Shown: one piece after another, positions 6,214 through 6,259 of the stretch
Layout: each line of letters begins with the position of its first letter
Numbering within the stretch: the stretch's first letter is position 1
Source of the DNA: an uncultured Oscillospiraceae bacterium
GTDB lineage: Bacteria > Bacillota > Clostridia > UBA1212 > UBA1255
Direction of reading: 5' to 3'
NCBI GenBank assembly: GCA_902462635.1
Contig: CABQCN010000094.1
Coordinates: forward strand, 1-6,259
DNA length: 6,259 nucleotides
Notes under the pieces: model-generated
The model's input: only the letters and a program-made list of their open reading frames with translations
Database searches by the model: none
What the model was told of the DNA's origin: nothing
Made by a program: the position numbers and the translations under genes

Positions 6214-6242
6214 TTGATTTTTATAACGGAATATACTATAAA
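6214..6242 (+). promoter_or_regulatory. Candidate rightward promoter for a gene beyond the window
   Basis: TTGATT (6214-6219) and TATAAA (6237-6242) are 17 bases apart, matching consensus at 4 of 6 and 5 of 6 positions. Its -35 box directly abuts the -35 box of the murC promoter on the other strand. No start codon belonging to it is visible; purine-rich AGGGGAG (6244-6250) and AGGAAG (6253-6258) follow close by. The target gene lies to the right of the window, so this call rests on sequence pattern alone. Confidence 0.45.
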
Positions 6243-6259
6243 TAGGGGAGACAGGAAGC

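Noticed and set aside
1..6259. Mobile element, CRISPR array, tRNA or riboswitch
   Set aside because: No transposase-like frame, regularly spaced repeats, tRNA-like cloverleaf or long structured leader was seen; nearly all bases are coding and the gaps are 110-120 bases at most.

Overview
The window looks like a piece of a Gram-positive chromosome, most likely a member of Bacillota class Clostridia. The evidence is a compact clostridial-style Tad pilus block, an Flp1-like pilin without the usual Glu-Tyr pair, an FHA protein with a family-specific N-terminal domain, an Mbl-type actin homologue, a MurC with clostridial-looking motifs, strong purine-rich ribosome binding sites and two TTG starts. 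Genus cannot be decided from the sequence alone. No RNA gene, insertion sequence, CRISPR array or phage gene was seen.

Positions 1-3575 (+ strand) are the downstream part of a tight Tad (tight adherence, type IVb pilus) operon. In order they are the C-terminal half of the CpaF/TadA secretion ATPase (cut by the left window edge), TadB, TadC, a small Flp1-like prepilin, and a membrane protein with a C-terminal phosphothreonine-binding FHA domain. Gaps are 15 to 37 bases, or a 38-base overlap between cpaF and tadB, so the five genes are probably co-transcribed. CpaF would power assembly, TadB and TadC would form the inner-membrane platform, and the pilin would be the fibre subunit. The FHA protein is a candidate phosphorylation-responsive control or scaffold component.

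Positions 3576-4655 (+ strand) hold a stand-alone MreB/Mbl-family actin gene with a TTG start and a plausible promoter of its own overlapping the end of the FHA gene. No mreC or mreD follows it. Positions 4656-4765 are a short convergent intergenic region with two hairpins able to stop rightward transcription; the better one ends in a T-tract that runs into the end of murC.

Positions 4766-6139 (- strand) encode a complete MurC (UDP-N-acetylmuramate--L-alanine ligase), convergent with the actin gene. The last 120 bases hold a leftward promoter for murC and a candidate rightward promoter for a gene outside the window, with abutting -35 boxes.

The genes belong to recognisable families. The points most worth a second look are the FHA-domain protein in the Tad operon, the placement of an Mbl-type cytoskeletal gene directly after a pilus operon, and the divergent promoter at the right edge. 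I found no strong sign of a wholly undescribed system.
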